Shown: piece by piece, positions 61,601 through 64,000 of the stretch
Numbering within the stretch: the stretch's first letter is position 1
Layout: each line of letters begins with the position of its first letter
Notes under the pieces: model-generated
The model's database searches: none
The model's input: the letters and a program-made list of their open reading frames with translations, nothing else
What the model was told of the DNA's origin: nothing
Translations under genes and position numbers: made by a program
Origin: an uncultured Lachnospiraceae bacterium
Lineage (GTDB): Bacteria; Bacillota; Clostridia; Lachnospirales; Lachnospiraceae
Direction of reading: 5' to 3'
Assembly (NCBI GenBank): GCA_947166015.1
Contig: CAMVCQ010000001.1
Span: 18,997 to 82,996 of the forward strand
DNA length: 64,000 nt

Positions 61601-61820
61601 TCGTACGGTAACGCGGGATCATATCCTTGATGACACGCGTGAGCACGTGGCCTATATGCGGCTTGCCGTTTGCGGTCGGCGGTCCGTCATAAAACATATA
61701 TGTAGGCGCATTTTCACGGAGCTCAATGCTCTTTTTGAAAATGTCATTGTCGCGCCAGAATTTTTCAACTTCTTTTTCTCTGTCAACGAAATTCATATCC
61801 GTTGTGACTTTTTTGTACAT
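58653..61820 (-). CDS. ileS: Isoleucyl-tRNA synthetase
   Basis: GPPTANGKPHIGHVLTRVIKD (HIGH), KMSKSKGNAVDP (KMSKS); GGAGG before 61820. Confidence 0.97.
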   Translation of the reverse strand: MYKKVTTDMNFVDREKEVEKFWRDNDIFKKSIELRENAPTYMFYDGPPTANGKPHIGHVLTRVIKDMIPRYRTMKGYKVPRKAGWDTHGLPVELEVEKALGLDGKEQIEKYGLDPFIEKCKESVWKYKGMWEEFSNVVGFWADMENPYVTYDDDFIESEWWALKEIWDKGLLYKGFKIVPYCPRCGTPLSSHEVAQGYKAVKERSAIVRFKITGEDAYFLAWTTTPWTLPSNVGLCVNPDETYCKVKAADGYTYILAQPLLDTVLGGLSEKEGATSDKDYEILETYTGIDLENKEYEPLFDFVKPVCEKQHKKGHFICADSYVTMTDGTGIVHLAPAFGEDDARVGRKYDLPFVQFVNDKGCLTEETPYAGTFVKDADIMVLKDLEAAGLLFGAPKFEHDYPFCWRCDTPLIYYARESWYIEMTKVRDDLIKNNNTINWIPESIGTGRFGDWLENIQDWAVSRNRYWGTPLNIWECEGCGEQISIGSRAELAEKSGNPDAASVELHRPYIDEVTCTCPKCGKTMRRVPEVIDCWFDSGAMPFAQHHYPFENKDLFEAQFPAQFISEAVDQTRGWFYSLLAESTLLFDKAPYENVIVLGHVQDENGQKMSKSKGNAVDPMEALSQYGADAIRWYFYINSAPWLPNRFHGKAVTEGQRKFMGTLWNTYAFFVLYAEIDGFDPTKYELDYDALPVMDKWLLSKLNSTVKTVDEELNNYCIPETAKALQSFVDEMSNWYVRRCRDRFWAKGMEQDKINAYMTLYTALVTISKAAAPMIPFMTESIYQNIVRGVDDSAPESIHLCDFPEVKEEWIDSELETKMDELLQIVVLGRAARNTANIKNRQPIGKIYVNAEGELSDYYISIIADELNVKNVEFTDDTSEFTDYLIKPNFKTLGKRFGGKINQVKDILAELDGNEAMAQINEKGAVKITLDGLDELIEKDDLVIETKQMDDFVSETDRGVTVVIDTRLSDELIEEGFVRELISKIQTMRKEADYEVMDHIRVYVDDNDKIRKIFTDNEETIKNEVLANEIVYGAQGGTTKEWKINGESVILGTEKL

Positions 61821-61973
61821 TTTCATCCTCCATTATTTTGTATACAAAAATATAAACATACCTTCTTATTCTAAGCGAAAAACACCCTTATGTCAAGGAA
61901 ATAGTGTGAAAAAACACGATTTTCAGTGTGAAAAATCGTTTTCGTGGAGGTTATTTTTCCTTTGATTTTCTTC

Positions 61974-62002
61974 TTTACTTTGTATGGATAATACTGTATA
62001 CT
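61974..62002 (+). promoter_or_regulatory. Promoter of thyX
   Basis: TTTACT-17-TATACT. Confidence 0.55.
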
Positions 62003-62034
62003 ATAGAAAAATACCAAGAAGGAGGCATTTTTTC

Positions 62035-62685
62035 ATGAATTCCATCAAGCCATCTGTGGAAATAATCGATATGGAGGATTATGACAAGATCCTTCACAAA
62101 ATAGAGCGCATCGGACGCGTCTGCTACAAAAGCGAGGGAAACATCTCTGAGGGAACCGCTGAAAGATTTATCGGAAACATCCTGAAAAGAGGACATGAAT
62201 CCGTGATCGAGCACGAAGCGATAACCGTGAGATTTACCTGCGACAGGGGTGTGACACACGAGATCGTGCGCCACAGGATAGCCAGCTACTCTCAGGAGAG
62301 TACGAGATACTGCAACTATACAAGCGACAAGTTTGGAAATGAGATCACTGTCATCGATATCGCAAGCGGATTCAATTACGACCTGAACAACGAAAACGAC
62401 AGGAAAAAATATGAGATTTGGGAAAGATCGATGAAAGAAAGCGAAAAAGCTTACTTCGAGATGCTTGAAGCCGGCGCAACTCCGCAGGAGGCCAGATCGG
62501 TGCTTCCAAACAGTCTCAAAACAGAGATCGTTGTGACTATGAACATCCGTGCGTGGAGGAACTTTTTCAGACTTCGTTCCGACAAAGCCGCTCATCCGCA
62601 GATGAGAGAGATTTCGGATATGGCGCTGAAACTTTTCAAAGAAAAGCTTCCTTTGTTTTTTGAGGACATCAGCTCTTTTTCTTAA
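62035..62685 (+). CDS. thyX: FAD-dependent thymidylate synthase ThyX
   Basis: RHRIASYSQESTRY matches the ThyX RHRxxSxxxxSxR signature; GHESVIEHEAITVRF. Confidence 0.95.
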   Translation: MNSIKPSVEIIDMEDYDKILHKIERIGRVCYKSEGNISEGTAERFIGNILKRGHESVIEHEAITVRFTCDRGVTHEIVRHRIASYSQESTRYCNYTSDKFGNEITVIDIASGFNYDLNNENDRKKYEIWERSMKESEKAYFEMLEAGATPQEARSVLPNSLKTEIVVTMNIRAWRNFFRLRSDKAAHPQMREISDMALKLFKEKLPLFFEDISSFS

Positions 62686-64000
62686 ACCTTCGCCAGACTA
62701 CATAACCGCCTCCGCCTGCTGCGGCTGTGGTGACTCCGCCAAGAAGCCACCATACGAGCCCTGCACCGGAGGTGTTTTCATTTGATTCCGGTTTCGGATT
62801 TGAAACCTGCTGAATTGATTTGTATACAGGCTTGACATTATTTACAGACGCCTTCAAGTCTTTTACTTCTATTGTGTATTCTTTTTTTGAAGATAACAGC
62901 TTTCCTTCCTTATCATACCAACCTGCAAAGCTTTTGTCCTTGTCGGGATCGCCTGCTGAAAGTGTGATACTGTACTCTCCTTCGCCGACTCTTATCTTTC
63001 TTTCGGATGTTTTTTCAGGGATACAATACAGCTCTCCGCTCTCATCTTTTTGGAGATTTTCTTTTGCGTTTACCGTGCCGATGATCTCTAGTTTGATGTC
63101 ATCTGACGAGACTAATTCTCCGTTATTTATATCAGCTATTTTTTCTCCTTCTTTGTACACTTCGCCGCTTATATATTCCGAATCGCAGATGGTTATATTT
63201 GTCATTTTTATTTTGTCCGGAAGACTTTCTACTTCGTCGTTATAATAACTGTCACGACACCTTAAGTTCGCAAGGTATAATTCCGGATGGTGCATTTTTC
63301 CTATCAATGACATGTTGTGAATAATAGTGCCGATAGTAACCAGACCTTTTTCGTCACTGTGAACATAATCATAGTGTGCAAGCTCCATAAATACATACAC
63401 AAGACTTCTCCAGACTTTGCTGATCTTTTGATATTCATAATCAGAAAAAACACTTTTAAGCTTTGGCTCAAGTATGACGCGCAAAAAATCACAGATCTCA
63501 TTTTTTCTGTCTTCCGGTAAGTCTTTGTATCCCTCATGAACTGCTTTTATCACATCGTTTAATCCAAGTGATATTCCTGCAAGCTGAAGCCCTGTTTTGT
63601 CTGTTTTGATCTTGCTTATTTCTTCTGCAAATTTTTTCTTTTTTTCATCTGAAACCGTCATCATAAACCTGATAATATCCGACAAAACATCCTCGAATGT
63701 TGTATCATCATATATCACCTTTTCGGTGAAATCTTTTCTGTCAAGTACGAGCGCACCCGCAAGCATATTTATGATCCTGTCCATAAATTCGTTTTGATGT
63801 ATATCAAACTCATTTGTCGGATCGACTGTATATCCGTCCGGGAATTCGATCACTCCGAGCACCGAAAGCGCATAGGTAACTTTTAATATCGCAGTTTGAA
63901 ACTCACCTTTTGCATCGTCTAAAGCAGACAGAGCTTCAAGCTGTTTATTTCTTTTTTCTACAGGCACTCCGTCTCCTGTTTTGCTCGGAACATATATCTC
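62669..64000 (-). CDS. Surface/membrane-anchored protein with an InlB-like repeat and C-terminal TM anchor; 5' end beyond the window
   Basis: C-term GLVWWLLGGVTTAAAGGGGYVVWRRFKKKS; KSFAGWYDKEGKLLSSKKEYTIEV repeat; frame stays open to 64000 (EIYVPSKTGDGVPVEK...). Confidence 0.75.
   Translation of the reverse strand, partial: EIYVPSKTGDGVPVEKRNKQLEALSALDDAKGEFQTAILKVTYALSVLGVIEFPDGYTVDPTNEFDIHQNEFMDRIINMLAGALVLDRKDFTEKVIYDDTTFEDVLSDIIRFMMTVSDEKKKKFAEEISKIKTDKTGLQLAGISLGLNDVIKAVHEGYKDLPEDRKNEICDFLRVILEPKLKSVFSDYEYQKISKVWRSLVYVFMELAHYDYVHSDEKGLVTIGTIIHNMSLIGKMHHPELYLANLRCRDSYYNDEVESLPDKIKMTNITICDSEYISGEVYKEGEKIADINNGELVSSDDIKLEIIGTVNAKENLQKDESGELYCIPEKTSERKIRVGEGEYSITLSAGDPDKDKSFAGWYDKEGKLLSSKKEYTIEVKDLKASVNNVKPVYKSIQQVSNPKPESNENTSGAGLVWWLLGGVTTAAAGGGGYVVWRRFKKKS

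Noticed and set aside
61821-61980. T-box leader for ileS
   Set aside because: No recognisable T-box sequence or specifier hairpin; the leader is short.
61975-62595. 206-aa minus-strand ORF
   Set aside because: Antisense to thyX, whose signature motif is unambiguous.

Overview
This 64-kb window is a chromosomal segment of a low-to-mid GC Firmicute. Protein character suggests Lachnospiraceae/Clostridia, but the genus cannot be settled from sequence alone. Most of it is core genome: gltX, carB, ftsH-hpt-tilS-divIC-rqcP-hup, purC, gdpP-rplI-dnaB, tRNA-Cys, the rpmG-secE-nusG-rplK-rplA / rplJ-rplL-rpoB-rpoC cluster, glgP, ileS and thyX. A five-gene oligopeptide ABC transporter operon sits between rplA and rplJ. 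The accessory part is about 48.5-56 kb: an InlB-repeat/LRR surface protein, a ComEC-like metallo-beta-lactamase-fold protein with a cysteine cluster, an orphan nucleotidyltransferase, a stop-interrupted micro-ORF, a serine recombinase and an unknown protein. The observations most worth checking are: (1) an apparent 2-nt deletion frameshifting the N-terminus of the essential rpoC; (2) two near-identical 24-bp dyads flanking a sigma-A promoter upstream of the MBL gene; (3) a predicted three-way-junction leader between the tRNA-Cys promoter and the tRNA; (4) the opp operon splitting the ribosomal/RNAP cluster; (5) a tandem-repeat Ala/Glu tail on ribosomal protein L10. I did not find a clear-cut new multi-gene system. 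The 52-56 kb island is the best candidate region. All family assignments come from reading motifs; no database search was run.
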